Assembly: GCA_029448655.1 (NCBI GenBank)
Contig: JACCLO010000001.1
Coordinates: 496,001-560,000, forward strand
Direction: 5' to 3'
Length of the DNA: 64,000 nt
From: Wolfiporia cocos
Taxonomy: Eukaryota; Basidiomycota; Agaricomycetes; Polyporales; Phaeolaceae
Positions within the stretch are counted from its first letter, which is position 1, and each line of letters opens with the position of its first letter. A program made the position numbers and the translations under genes. Under the pieces are notes generated by a model. It made no database searches and was not told the DNA's origin. It saw only the letters and a program-made list of their open reading frames with translations. This document shows, one piece after another, positions 1 to 10,646 of this stretch.

Positions 1-647
1 GGTACTCGTCTACTACGGTGGGGTTGAAACCCAAAGCCTTTACGCCGTATTGCACGACGCTGGCCCAGTAGCTTAGAAGCAACGGTAGGAGTGGTCCCCT
101 ACACGCTGTTCACAAGTGTGTCCCCCAGAACTCAAATCCCTTGACCCTGGGATGAGACGGGTATGAATAACTGATCACGTGCCCGGATGACAGAAGTCAA
201 ACGAGGGCGAAAGAAAAGTGCACTTTGCCCCTAGTGCGCCGGGGTTGCTCTGGAATGAACTCAGAGCGGGGGGGAGACTCGTCTTATGACACAAGCACGT
301 TCTCAAGCAACTTCTCAGGGGAAGTGTAATCGCGTGGAAGCGACTTCCTGATCTGAGGCTACTCAAGGCAGTAAAGGCCAAGACGAGTCTGGGGTGCTCC
401 CTGCTCGTCAGGCCAGTATATATGCTACTTAGGTGTTTGTACATGTTTGGCTACTGTACAGTATTACGTAAGCTAATAGTCCGTGATAACCCTAACCTAG
501 GGGTAGAGCCGAGAGAAGAGTGACTGGGGTCTGACTAGGCACGTGTGGGGTGTTCGGGGTCCTTGCACGTGATGCTAGGCGGGCGCTTAGATAAGATAAG
601 GTCTGTCGTTCAGTCGTGGGCTAACTGGATGAAATCGGCTTGTGACA
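1..647 (-). mobile_element. 5' end (LTR plus leader) of a minus-strand gypsy element, family F6
   Basis: Read on the minus strand, an LTR starts with TGTCACA at 647 and ends with TGTGTCA at 287; a non-coding leader then runs off the window at base 1. The same LTR and leader recur at 37610-38259, where they precede a gag gene, so this is a second copy of that element with its coding part outside the window. Bases 275-285 are the primer site AGACTCGTCTT (plus strand), exactly complementary to LTR bases 380-390. No target duplication can be tested because the other end is missing. Confidence 0.7.
287..647 (-). repeat. LTR of family F6 (361 bp)
   Basis: The ends are TGTCACA and TGTGTCA. A TATA-like ATATATAC lies upstream (in sense) of the predicted RNA start near 390. 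It is similar throughout to 37889-38259, with small indels. Confidence 0.7.
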
Positions 648-1415
648 ACGCACGTACCACTACAGGCACTAGCTAACAGCATCACCAGCCCCGCCTAAGA
701 ACCCTAGTCCCAGACCCTATGTCCAGTCCAACATAAAGCCACTAGTAGTCACGTGACCACAACCAACTATGATGAGCCCAGTAGCACCTAACCAAGCCAA
801 CCCCTTGCTACCTGGACCACACCTCCTCAGGTCACGACCATCCAGACTCATGGCTAGGACCCTGTCCACCCAACCAACCAAACCCTACACCTCCCGTCTC
901 CACGAACCACCGCCATTACTGGCCACCCGGTCATTACCGACCAAGGACTCACGCCATTACTGGCACGAACTATGTACTATACAGACTAAGGCCCATGGGA
1001 GGCCTTAAACCCCAGCTACCCTAGTCTACGAGGAACACCGACCTCAGGGCAGCACCTGTACAACTGAGAACCCTAGCAGTCACAGGACTCTACGTACCAA
1101 TCGCAGCCGATCACGCTCGATCACCCTACGTCACGCACGGCCCGTACCGGCCAGTCCACAGTCCCGGCAGATGTCATCCTTTAGTACCAGCATGTGGGAA
1201 CCTGGGCCGCCACGTGCCTTCCCCTCAGTACCAGTCCTTGGGAACCTGGACATCAGACGCCCCGATCACGGACATAGAACCCCGCCATTACCGGCAAACC
1301 CTCGATCGACGAGAACCACTGATCGGGCCTAACACGCTACGTTGCCATAGCCATCCAGCGCTCCCTTAGCCGTACCCAGCACTCGCGCTCCGATGCCCTT
1401 AATGGCCACCACGTA
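648..1415. other. Stretch without a recognisable gene
   Basis: No coding pattern stands out. There are CACGTGAC motifs and CCATTAC-CGGC type words that also occur inside the LTRs of this window, so it may be old LTR or leader sequence. The small open frame at 769-1008 has no recognisable domain. Confidence 0.4.
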
Positions 1416-2021
1416 TGTCACGGATCTCCTTGTGATGGTGTGATAGTGGTGCCATAAGGTACCTTGTCTATCTTTAGCCTGGTTTGTAAGTAAAATGCTA
1501 TAGTTAGCATTGGTTTGTAAGTAATGACCTCAGAACCGCATCATGTGTGATGTCATAGTGGAGCTGTGGTCTAGATGATGATATCATATAGCTCTGGCCT
1601 CTGTGATATATGTAATACCTGTGGGAGGGGTAACTATGTAGATGGGTTTCAGCCCTGTAATTGGACCTGCTAAGTATAGACCTCTAAAGATAGGCCTGTG
1701 ATGTCATAGACTGGACCTGTATGGGCCCTGATGTCATATGTGATGTCAGTGATATGGACTCTTGATGATGTCATGCCTAGCGAGGCCTTTGATGACTAAG
1801 TCCTTAACCAGATAAGATCTTGGGCACCTGACAAGGCGCCTGTGTTGGTACCTAGTGCCGCTATCTAATCTAGAAGTTTGGTAGGTCACGTGACCTCAAT
1901 TCAGTAGGTCACGTGATCCGATAACTTTTGGGACGTAGTAGCGCCCTCAGTTATAAGGCTAGTACCCGCATATAGGGGTCTGGAGGGCTAAAATGGGGGT
2001 TGCACGAATAAATCTGTGACA
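1416..2021. mobile_element. Solo LTR, family F7 (606 bp)
   Basis: It starts with TGTCAC and ends with TGTGACA, and is flanked on both sides by the 5-bp direct repeat ACGTA (1411-1415 and 2022-2026), the signature of integrase-mediated insertion. No internal element region remains. The interior is rich in GATGTCAT-like words. Both ends carry the same terminal hexamer, so orientation cannot be decided. Confidence 0.75.
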
Positions 2022-2218
2022 ACGTAGCACGTAGATTACCTCAGCGCCGAGGTGCCATAACATGTACAAACATATGTAGGAGTATATATATGTCAGACAG
2101 TCTTGAGCGAACCTCAGACTTGTCTTGGCCTTTGCAGCCTTGAGATGCCCGGACCAGAAAGGCGCTTTCACGCGATCCCCCTTCCCCCGGTGTGTGTCTT
2201 AAGATTGTGCTTGTGTCA
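2022..2218 (+). repeat. Partial LTR related to family F6, plus orientation
   Basis: The order catgtacaaac, TATATATA, agacttgtcttggccttt and a terminal TTGTGTCA is the sense order of the F6 LTR at 287-647. The left part was separated or lost when the solo LTR at 1416-2021 inserted. The RNA-start motif reads AGACTTGTCTT here, one base different from the intact copies. Confidence 0.5.
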
Positions 2219-2955
2219 ATCGCATTCAGGATGGACAGCCACATCTGCAGGTCGCACATCTCCCAAGCCTGTGGCACATCCAATGGTCAACATCAGGGAG
2301 GAGGACAGCGCATATATGCACAAATTAAGGGAGCAGACATGACAGTCGACGCACCAGAGATTGGGAAGTGAGGGTGAATAGTATCCAAGTGAGTGCTTTC
2401 AGCATTTTCGTTCTGTCATAGCAACTATTCCCGTTAGCGTGATGGCAGTAGAATAAAGCAGGGCTTAGTAGGGTGTGCAGAGGGAGAAACCAATAGAAGA
2501 GCTGCGCATACAGCGAGCAAGCAGGGCTGCATGTGAAGACCACAACCTCCGCTTCACAAGGGCAGGAAAACGCGGGTGGGGAGGAGGCGTCAGCAGGGGT
2601 TGGTGAGCAAGATGACGTACCTGCTTGCACATCACCATGAATGAGGGTATCGATGGGCACATGCATGCTGCGGACCAGGGAGCAGGCGAGGACCTCACAT
2701 CAGCAGAGGTGTCATGTAAGGTGCAGGAGAGGCTGGTGTTGTATTGGAGGTGGATGACACACTTGAGAAGAGCGAAGGTCCAGCAATGGACGTTGAGGGA
2801 GAGAAGGGCGAACGCATTGACAGCCCCGAGAGCAAGCCTTTATAGTACTTGACTTCAACTTTCAAGAGCCGACTGTACAGTATGACGAAAGATGTTGCCC
2901 GGTCAGGTAAGAGACTTGCTAAATCAGATGGGAGTCGCGTCATGAAGACGTCGCC
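2219..2955. other. Stretch without a recognisable gene
   Basis: Several short open frames exist on both strands (for example 2325-2666 minus and 2695-2943 minus), but none shows a domain, good codon continuity or splice structure that I recognise. It may be decayed sequence downstream of the SPT16 fragment. Confidence 0.35.
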
Positions 2956-2959
2956 TCAG

Positions 2960-3716
2960 TCACCTCATAGTCGCACGGCTGGGGGAACAGATGCTTCACG
3001 TTGCTGAACGGAATATCTATGCCACACATCAGCTCAGGGCTGCCACACCTCCAGCCACATCAAGTACGCACAAATCTTCTGCGAGCCCATCAACAACTGG
3101 TACCGTAGTCTATTTTGACCTCACCAGGGAGACGATTCCCGTCGAGTGCTGCGTGTACGAACACTTCGGGCAGCTTGAGCAGGCACCGGCCCTTGATCTC
3201 AATGAGCACGTCCTGCTTGATCACGTCCACCATCTTCTTTTTCTGCTGCTCACACTTGTTCACCTCATTCTTCAGGCTGGTGATCTGCTTCGAGATGGCG
3301 TCGAACCGGTGCCCGTCCGGAGAACGATATGTTATTGACCGGATGAATGTCGCATCGGGGTCTTTGAAGGGCTGTGGGCATATGGTGAGATCAAGGAAGA
3401 GAAATAGGGAGGGTAAGGGTGCTCACTGTGTCCTCCTTCTTTCCTGCGAGCTGCCCTGGTGTCTGGAAGTTCACACAGAGGTAGGTGACCTCGGTTTCAT
3501 CATTTTTGCTCACGTTCTTGATAGTGTTGATATGGAAGGGCACCGCAAGCCCATGGATGGGCAGCACGATCGTCTGCACCTTCCTATCAACATAGATTTG
3601 CACCACGTCTCGGTCAACATGTTGCAGCCAACCACGAACAGGGCTGAGGCCTCCACCTCCAGGGGTGGCAGCGCCTTGCCCTTATAGCTCTGGAAGCGCT
3701 TCGAGCCCATTCAGTG
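2960..3716 (-). pseudogene. SPT16: Fragment of the FACT histone-chaperone subunit SPT16
   Basis: SPT16 is the large subunit of FACT, which handles H2A-H2B during transcription and replication. The minus-strand translation follows the SPT16 middle domain in order: FQSYKG near 3690; IYVDRKVQTIVLPIHG and PFHINTIKNVSKND near 3590-3510; NFQTPGQLAGKKEDT near 3440. An apparent GT-AG intron (about 3425 to 3371) follows. Then come DPDATFIRSITYRSPDGHRF and ISKQIT near 3350-3280, LIEIKGR and KLPEVFV near 3210-3160, and finally SNVKHLFPQPCDYE near 2985. The rest of the roughly 1000-residue protein is missing on both sides and frames break near 3600 and 3100. The retained intron means a genomic fragment, not a processed copy. 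Family assignment is strong; non-functionality is clear. Confidence 0.85.
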
Positions 3717-3789
3717 ATGGTAGGTGACGGTTCAGGTCAGCCGGTCGTCGGCCCATGCCTTAACTGTCAGGCCTACCATCGGGTGGGTC

Positions 3790-4715
3790 CATGTCTTCCA
3801 TGACCAGACAGTCATGACGGTCACGGGTCGGCCCACGACTGCTGCGACCGGATGGTTGTGACGGTTGCGGGTCAGCCCATGACTTCCATGACTGGACGGT
3901 TGTGACGGTCGTGGGTCGGCCCACGACAACCGCGACCAGACAGTTGCGACAGGTGCAGGTCGGCCCACCACTTCCGCGACCAGACAGTTATGACGGTCGC
4001 GGGTCGACCCATGACTGCCGCGACCGGGCGGTTATGACGGTCGCGGGTCGGCCCACGACTTCCGCGACCAGACAGTTGTGACAGTAGTGGGTCGGCCCAT
4101 GACCATCATGACTGGATGGTTGTGACGGTCGCGGGTCGGCCCACGACTGCTGTGACCGGATGGTTGTGACGGTTGTGGGTCAGCCCACGACAACCACGAC
4201 CAGACAGTTGCAACGGTTGCGGGTCGGCCCACAACCATTGCGACTCCACGGTCATGATGGTCGCGGGTCGGCCCACCAATGCCGTGACCAAACGATCGTG
4301 ACGGTTGCGGGTCGGCCCACGACTTCCGCGACCAGACAGTTGTGGCAGTCATGGGTCGGCCCATGACCATCACGACTGGATGGTTGTAACGGTCGCGGGT
4401 CGGCCCACGACTGCTGCGACCGGATGGTTGTGACGGTTACGGGTCGGCCCACAACCATTGCGACTTGACGGTCATGACGGTTGCGGGTCGGCCCACCACT
4501 TCCGCGACCAGACAGTTGCGACGGTTGCGGGTCGGCCCACAACCATTGCGACTCCATGGTCATGACGGTCATGGGTCGGCCCACCAATGCCGTGACCAAA
4601 CGATCGTGACGGTTGCGGGTCGGCCCACCACTTCCGCGACCAGACAGTTGTGATGGTCACTGGTCAGCCCACAGTCACCATGACCCAATGGTTGTGGGTG
4701 GGCCCACCAATGCTG
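3790..4715. repeat. Minisatellite array, about twenty 44-bp units
   Basis: The word GGTCGGCCCA or a one-base variant recurs at nearly constant 44-bp spacing from about 3831 to 4662. Each unit also carries a variant of gacggtcgcgg and gaccagacagttgt. Units differ at several positions, so the array is not recent. Because 44 is not a multiple of three, long open frames on both strands here are by-products of composition, not genes. Confidence 0.85.
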
Positions 4716-5052
4716 CGATTTCCCCTTCATAGTCGATGACAATGTCAACTACAGGAAGAGACATGGTGATGGTTTGTTGATGAGAGCTGGCAAAAGAGTG
4801 ATGACCTGCATTGTTCTTGCATTATTTGATGCATCAGTCACAAATTCCACAGCTTCAGAAGTTCCATTCCAAACAGCCTCAAGACTTGGGATTGCCACAA
4901 TCATGCTTCATGTGGAGTGTACAGATACATGCATCCATGGTGAGTTCTTAATTTATGTGTATCAGGTATCCCAACACATCTACCAGATGCCAGGGATATC
5001 ATCAAGGAAGCCATAGAAGACAACTCCCTCATGGTATTGGGCAAGACCATTA

Positions 5053-5450
5053 GTGGCCAGGGACACCAAAGGAGATGGTGCAGAAGATATGCCTGTTAGG
5101 ACACTGTCCAATTTCTCCATCCATGAATGGTACAGCCAGCAACTCATAGACATTGCTTGTCTCATGACTGTCAACACAGAATTCCAGAATCCATGCATGT
5201 ACAGGACTTTGGGCCTTGTGTGGCCATACATGGATGATAATGAGGAAGGTGAGGACACTGAGATTAATCAGTTACTTTGAGTGAAGCCGTGGAGGATACT
5301 CAACTTCAGCGTGCATTTCATCACCGATGCCACTGGGAAACTTCAAATTGATCCGTTGGTGTTCTTTCAAAGGCTGGATCTTGTTCAGAACCAATTTGGC
5401 AGCAGAAATATCTGCATCCACACACAGCACACTACCAATGTTTTATTGCT
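5053..5450 (+). pseudogene. Fragment resembling the replication-foci (RFTS) domain of a DNMT1-type DNA methyltransferase
   Basis: The plus-strand frame at 5053-5280 reads DMPVRTLSNFSIHEW, then YRTLGLVWPYMDDNEEGED. This resembles the start of fungal RFTS domains (PIRTLxDF...YGASGxVxPWxDDxEEDE). After a stop at 5278, the frame 5281-5499 continues with WRILNFSVHF, like the LxxILxFxVH segment that follows, and ends in ICIHTQH, like the IYIRTQYAWY segment. RFTS targets maintenance methyltransferases to replicating DNA. No catalytic methyltransferase motif is visible nearby, and stops and frame changes are frequent. A second partial copy of the last segment lies at 5685-5730. The call rests on recalled family pattern and could be wrong. 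Confidence 0.45.
5384..5429 (+). repeat. Diverged duplicate segment, copy 1 (copy 2 at 5685-5730)
   Basis: Both segments contain the pattern cagaac-aa-ttggc-ca-aaatatct-catcca-cacagca. The spacing and similarity suggest a local duplication inside the broken gene. The matching peptides are NQFGSRNICIHTQH and, in copy 2, NKLGHKNIYIHAQH. Confidence 0.55.
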
Positions 5451-6107
5451 TCATTACCTGCAATGGACCAGTGCACAGAGGCTACAGCAATTGCTCTGAG
5501 AATGCTCCAAAGCGAGCTTACACAGGAAGATCTGGAATGGAGCAATGCAGTATGAAATTCAGTGGTTATGCTCATTGTAGACAGGATCGAGACAGAAACA
5601 GCAAGCCTATGTAAGTGGCATACTAGAAATGCTGCACAAATAAAACATCCAACTGCAAAAGGCTCTTTCTCATGTACAGGTACAACCAGAACAAACTTGG
5701 CCACAAAAATATCTACATCCATGCACAGCATGCCTGGCCATATCACGGGGCATGCCACAGACCCAATGTGATGTGCCAATGAATGGTGCTTTAGCCACTC
5801 CTCCAAAAGGGCTACAATGACAGCTTGGGTATCATGTTGGGTCCAGCCATTTATGTAGTTCAATTTCCCATGCTTTGTGTGCTTTAGCACTACACTGCTC
5901 TTTTGAAGTGTAACGCGTGGCCTACCTCCCTCCGTAAGATCACATATTTCTTTGACAAGCCATCCAATGTCTATGTCACCTTCACCGTCATTACCGTTGC
6001 CAGTGACGGCTACTGTCAAAGGAAGGGTGAATGCATTGTTCAAAAATAATGGCCAACTGGGGATCTGGGCTGCAGACATTACTTGAAAGGATGACCTTGA
6101 CATCTGC

Positions 6108-6196
6108 GATCAGTCACCGCGACCTTCGCTACCGCCGCGACCACCACGACTGCGACCACCGCAACCGCGACCACCGCAGCTGCCACAACCACTGCA
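6108..6196 (-). repeat. GGTCGCGGT-type short tandem repeat, copy 1
   Basis: The minus strand shows degenerate 9-mers of the form ggtcgcggt and ggtggtcgc. Three other clusters of the same words lie at 6660-6774, 8115-8212 and 9600-9750. It lies within a region of minus-strand coding-like pieces. Confidence 0.6.
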
Positions 6197-6659
6197 ACTG
6201 TTCTGACAGGAAATATTACCTCTGGCAGTCCGATAACGTATATATAGTATTCTTAGCTGTGACATATGACTCGGACTTGGTTTGAACGAACGCACGTTAT
6301 GCCTTGCTGAGGTATAGTAGGTCTTCTCGTCCTGCAGCCGTTTGCCTAGCTTCTGCGCTTCAAACGATGTAGGGATCTAGCCTGTCGCTCGAGAGATTTT
6401 TCTGCAAACTCACAAACACTTTCGCATTAGCTCGTTCCACCGCGGTGATGCTGCACGACATCTGGACGGCACTACCTTAACATCTGCTCTTGAAGTTGGG
6501 AAATCAAGCTCTGCGCGATCTCAGCTCTGATGGTCGAGAATTATTGTCTTAGGGCAATCCTTGAAGATTTCGGGCTCAGGGCTGGTAAGTAAACTGGTAC
6601 TTGACAACACTGAATTATATGCTTTGGATATTGGTACCGCTCCTGAAACTACCTTTATT

Positions 6660-6774
6660 GAGACCGCCACCTCCACAACCTTCACTACCTCCGCGACCTC
6701 CGCGACCTCCGCGACCTCCGCGACCTCCGTGACCTCCGTGACCCCCGCAACCTCCGTGACCTCTGTAGCTGCTT
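6660..6774 (-). repeat. GGTCGCGGT-type short tandem repeat, copy 2
   Basis: The minus strand shows repeated ggaggtcgc and ggaggtcac 9-mers. It lies downstream (in minus sense) of the exon that ends near 6967 with a GTGAGT donor, so it may be intronic. Confidence 0.6.
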
Positions 6775-6966
6775 TGGCTACCCAGTTACATGTTACAATC
6801 GTAATATTTAAAGCTGTTTACGCAATGCAGCAAGATCCTCCGAGATGAGGTTAATAGTTTGGCGATAGTTGGTTGACTGGACAGGAGAGATGCTCCCTTC
6901 ATTTCCCCAGCCCTTGGGAGAATTCAGTCAAATATTGAGAAGAGTCGATGGAGAGGGGCACTCACG

Positions 6967-7395
6967 GATGCATGTTGGGGGTCCGTCCACCATCTAGGAG
7001 CATCCGCTCCTTGATCCTGCTTCCAGGTCCACCATGCATGCTCTTGTGCAAGACCTAACAGGTTTTCAGAAAGGGTGGTGGTCTTGGGAATGACAATGGC
7101 AGCAATATCGATGTGAGGTTCCTCGGACCAAATGGTGGCATCGGCAATGGCTTCGATGGTAGGAGGGATTTGAACGGATTCTCCCGTGAGCATCAGCTCT
7201 CCGAGAACGTTCCTGGCGGCAGTCTAAATCAAATGAGAATGAGCTTTCTGACTAGACCAAAGGACATGGCAGACAAACCAGCTCCGTCTTGAGACCATTC
7301 TCCCAACGGATGAGATGGTCTTGGGTGCTAGGTTGAAGTGCATGGAGAGCAGACTCACACCTCCAGCTGATGATGGACAGCAGGTCACGGTTGAC
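6967..7395 (-). pseudogene. Unidentified minus-strand gene fragment
   Basis: I do not recognise this protein. The minus frame reads through VQIPPTIEAIADATIWSEE, then HIDIAAIVIPKTTTLSENLL and EHAWWTWKQDQG, and ends at WTDPQHAS followed by a canonical GTGAGT donor at about 6966. Upstream, a short GT-AG intron candidate (about 7259-7226) would join it to a segment containing LIRWENGLKTELVCLPCPLV. Consistent codon use and splice signals suggest a real gene piece. No start, end or catalytic motif could be placed. Confidence 0.4.
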
Positions 7396-8114
7396 ACTGA
7401 TGTGCGCCTGCCTGAGCTATTCCGGACTGGGGGACATTGTGGGTGAGAGGAGGAATGAGGACGATGAGTGTGGGAGGAGGCGGATGAAGAGGCATCTAGT
7501 ATTCAATCGGTCACACTTGTCTACCGTGGTGGAAGTTCACAGTACAACTACCAAGATAGTGGCTTGCGCTGGGTGGCGGGATGCCACGGCACATGTGTGC
7601 CGGCCGCCGGTCCGAGGTTGTGGCATCCAAGACCATGGGTAAATATTCATCCTCCGTATCTCCCTCACGGTGGTCCCTGATCCTAAGATTGCTCTCTCCC
7701 ATCACTGCCTCCCGTCACTGCCTTTCTGTTGTGGCCTCCCACCCCTGCTTCCCACCTCTGCTTCCCATTGTTGCTTCCCATTGCTTCTGAGCATCACCGG
7801 GTGCTGCACTCTTCTTTGCTGTGGAGCAAAGATGGGACCAAAGGGGCGCGTTATTATCCCCAAGGAGAAGGTGGTACATGTTGTGCGGAAGGAGCGACGC
7901 AACGTTCATGGAATAACTTATATTCCTATTCCAAAAGAACGGAACAGGCCACCTGAAGGCCCAAGGAACTCCTCTCCATCAAAGTCACCTGGCAAGGTCG
8001 GCAGCAATGTTGTTGAGGATTGTGGAGGAGGAATGGACTTTCTGCCTGTCTCGGAGAGTGTGCAGAGACAACAGTGTAAGGTGCGGTATCCACTATGTTG
8101 AGGTGGAGGAAGTT

Positions 8115-8212
8115 GCAGCCATGGAGGTCGCGGCCACGGTGGTCGCGGTCGCGGTGGTCGTGGTGGTCGTGGCAGTCGCGATGGTCACAGTTGTAGAGGT
8201 TGCAGAGGTTGC
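8115..8212 (+). repeat. GGTCGCGGT-type short tandem repeat, copy 3, inside KDZ intron 1
   Basis: Degenerate ggtcgcggt and ggtggtcgtggt words lie inside the proposed intron 8081-8266, which is 186 nt while the other spliced introns of this gene are about 46-55 nt. Confidence 0.6.
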
Positions 8213-9599
8213 GGTCATGACAGCATCCATTATTCAGGCTGTAATTAATGTTTGGAATCATTTTAGACTCAGAATGATTTCCTACGGGATTGGCTGCCCC
8301 ATCGGGATGCATACCTGGCTATACTACTCGACTCTGATGCTCCACCAGACCCAAGGATATGCTCAAAGTGTGGCACACGGCAGGGCGATTGGCAATGTCT
8401 AGAATGCTTTGGTCGACCGGTGACATGCATCGACTGCTGTCAGCTAGTGCATCTGCAGCATCCGTTCCATCGAGTCCAAAAGTGGGGCGGTCGCTTTTTT
8501 GTTTGCTCCTCACTACACGAGGTTGGGATCAAGCTTGAGCTGGGGCATGCTGGAAGGCGGTGTCCATATCACATTTCTGGTGAAACTCTGATGGAAATGG
8601 AGAAGGAGGGGGAGGACGACGACGACGACGACGACGACCAGGGGGCTGAGGCGGAGAGGGAGGAGTACACCTTGCACACAGAATCAAGCCCATTCTGAGG
8701 CACCGGTCGGAACGGCAGCATGTTGACGGTCGTGGATATGACGGGCATTCACCATCTGGATGTCAACTGGTGTGGATGTGAAAACTGCCCACCACGTGAC
8801 CAGCAGCTGCTTGCAATGGGACTGTATCCGGCGAGTACACTGCAGCCACAGACCACCTTCACATTCCGGGTGCTTGATGACTATCTATTGACGAACAAAG
8901 AATGCAAGACGTCTGCCATGAGCTACTACAGCCGGCTCCGTCGGGTGACGGACAATGCTTTCCCACAGCGGGTACCGGTACGTAAATCAAATAATACCAG
9001 CATTCTAGGTGGAGATGACAATTGGATTACAGGATAGGTACCGGGAGCTGCTGAGGGTATCACGACAGTGGAGGAATCTAAAGTACCGGAAGTGGCATGG
9101 ATTTGGACACGACCTTGGACGGAAGGTTGGCTCGGGAGATCTGGCAATCTTCTGTGCAGCCTGTCCACAGCCTGGAGTCAATCTACAAGATGAATGGGAG
9201 CAGGATACAGACCAGTGCATAACCCCTATTTTTGAAGCCCAAACCTCTGAGGTGCTCCAGATGGAAGTACAGCAGAAGCATGGTGATGGACGGTAACTTT
9301 ACTGCAGAGCACCTAAGAACAAGGCGGCCAGACGATGATGTGTGGCTGGGAGATGGGCATGGGTTCATGGTAGCAGAGGCGAGATACAAGATTCATTTGG
9401 CAGCGGCCAAGGAGAGCAAACAGGTGAAGCGATCTCACATGCCAGATAGAGATCATGGGGAAAGGGGCATTTCATGGTCGACAAAGGGCATTGGGAGCAC
9501 CTAGGCAGGGAGATTCGAGTTGTGCTTTGGGAGCAGGGAGTACTGTTGTGGCAGCTGTGGAGATTGCACAGAGTGAGGATGAGGTGGTTGCAGCCGCTG

Positions 9600-9750
9600 G
9601 CTGCTGAGGCTGCAGAGGTTGTGGCAGTCGCGATGGTCGTGGTGGTTGCGGTGGTCGCGGTCGCGGAGGTCGCAAATGCCGCGGAGGTTGTGGTCGCGGT
9701 GGTCGCAATGGTCGCGGTGGTCGTGATCGTGGTGGTTGTCGTTGCAGCTG
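9600..9750 (+). repeat. GGTCGCGGT-type short tandem repeat, copy 4, inside a KDZ intron
   Basis: The same words as copy 3 lie inside the proposed intron 9424-9794 (371 nt). An Ala/Val-rich open frame across it is a by-product of the GTC/GCG composition. Confidence 0.6.
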
Positions 9751-9984
9751 TTGTTGCCTCTCGTGGTATTGGGCATGCTGACAATTGTTCTCAGAGGTCA
9801 ACGTGCCACGATCATCGTGCTGTAAATCAGGCCAATGCAGACAGGCACAATCTGGAAGCAACTGGAATTGGGGCTGCTGCTTGTGGCCGTCACGGATGCT
9901 TCTTTCCTCACTCGGTTGTTGACTTTCAGAAGGGGGAACGGTGAGCTATTTCCCAACCATCAGAGCTGTCACAAACCCCAGTTC

Positions 9985-10644
9985 TGTCACAGATTTGGGA
10001 CATGCCACTATTTTTCCCGTATTTTTACCTATTTATCTGGTATTTCTACGACCTTGTAGACATTTACGCTGCTAAGCGCCCGTCTACACGTACACGCAAC
10101 CAAACAACACGAACATAACACGTTTGTACGCGTCAATGACTCAGCGGACTAACCTCCGGAGTCACGCGCCTTACTCATATCCCGGTACCGGGCTATGTCA
10201 GTACAATTGGATAAGCGGCCCGCTCGTTATCACATGCCAATGACCTTACGATTACTCATATCCCGATACCGGAATATAAGAATCACATGCATGGCTTACT
10301 AACGTAGCTACAGCCACTTCCACAACATGGACCTACGGTCCAAACAAACGATCTTACTGGTGCGGCCATTACCGGCGCACATGGTCTATTGTAGTTTACG
10401 ACTTAACCATATTAGTTATGTCTGCGCACAGACCACCTTCATGTTTGGCTCCCTTACCGGTAACCAAACAAGGCATGTATATAAGTAGGGCTATCACTGC
10501 GGATAAGCCTTAGATTTGTTCTCTGCATTCGCACAGTCACATAACATCTCTGCTTGCGCCCACTAGTCTCCTCACCAACCTTCAACAACCTCTTCAAGTC
10601 GTTTATAAGGTTATAGTGTGAGTCCCACAGTCTAGTCTGTGTCA
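9985..10644 (+). repeat. E1 5' LTR (660 bp)
   Basis: It runs from TGTCACAG to TCTGTGTCA. It contains a TATA box (TATATAA, 10478-10484) and, 28 nt later, AGATTTGTTCT (10512-10522), complementary to the primer site. Confidence 0.95.
10478..10484 (+). promoter_or_regulatory. TATA box of E1 LTR promoter
   Basis: TATATAA sits about 34 nt upstream of 10512, the expected RNA 5' end if the element self-primes. The same arrangement occurs in the 3' LTR (about 19742-19748) and in the solo LTR near 57804. Confidence 0.6.
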
Positions 10645-10646
10645 TA

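Noticed and set aside
4032..4660. Long frames with repeated VGRPATV or WADPQPS words
   Set aside because: Produced by the 44-bp minisatellite on both strands.
5432..6103. 223-residue minus-strand frame
   Set aside because: It runs antisense across the duplicated RFTS-like region and has no recognisable domain, so I could not support a separate gene.
2000..8000. TET/JBP-type dioxygenase expected near KDZ elements
   Set aside because: I looked for the HxD...H pattern and found nothing convincing in any frame of the gene fragments here.
9474..9944. 156-residue Ala/Val-rich open frame
   Set aside because: It spans an intron filled with GTC/GCG repeats; only its last 49 residues (from STCHDH) are KDZ coding sequence.
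10454..10645. 63-residue frame repeated at 19718-19909
   Set aside because: Antisense frame inside the E1 LTRs; duplicated only because LTRs are duplicated.
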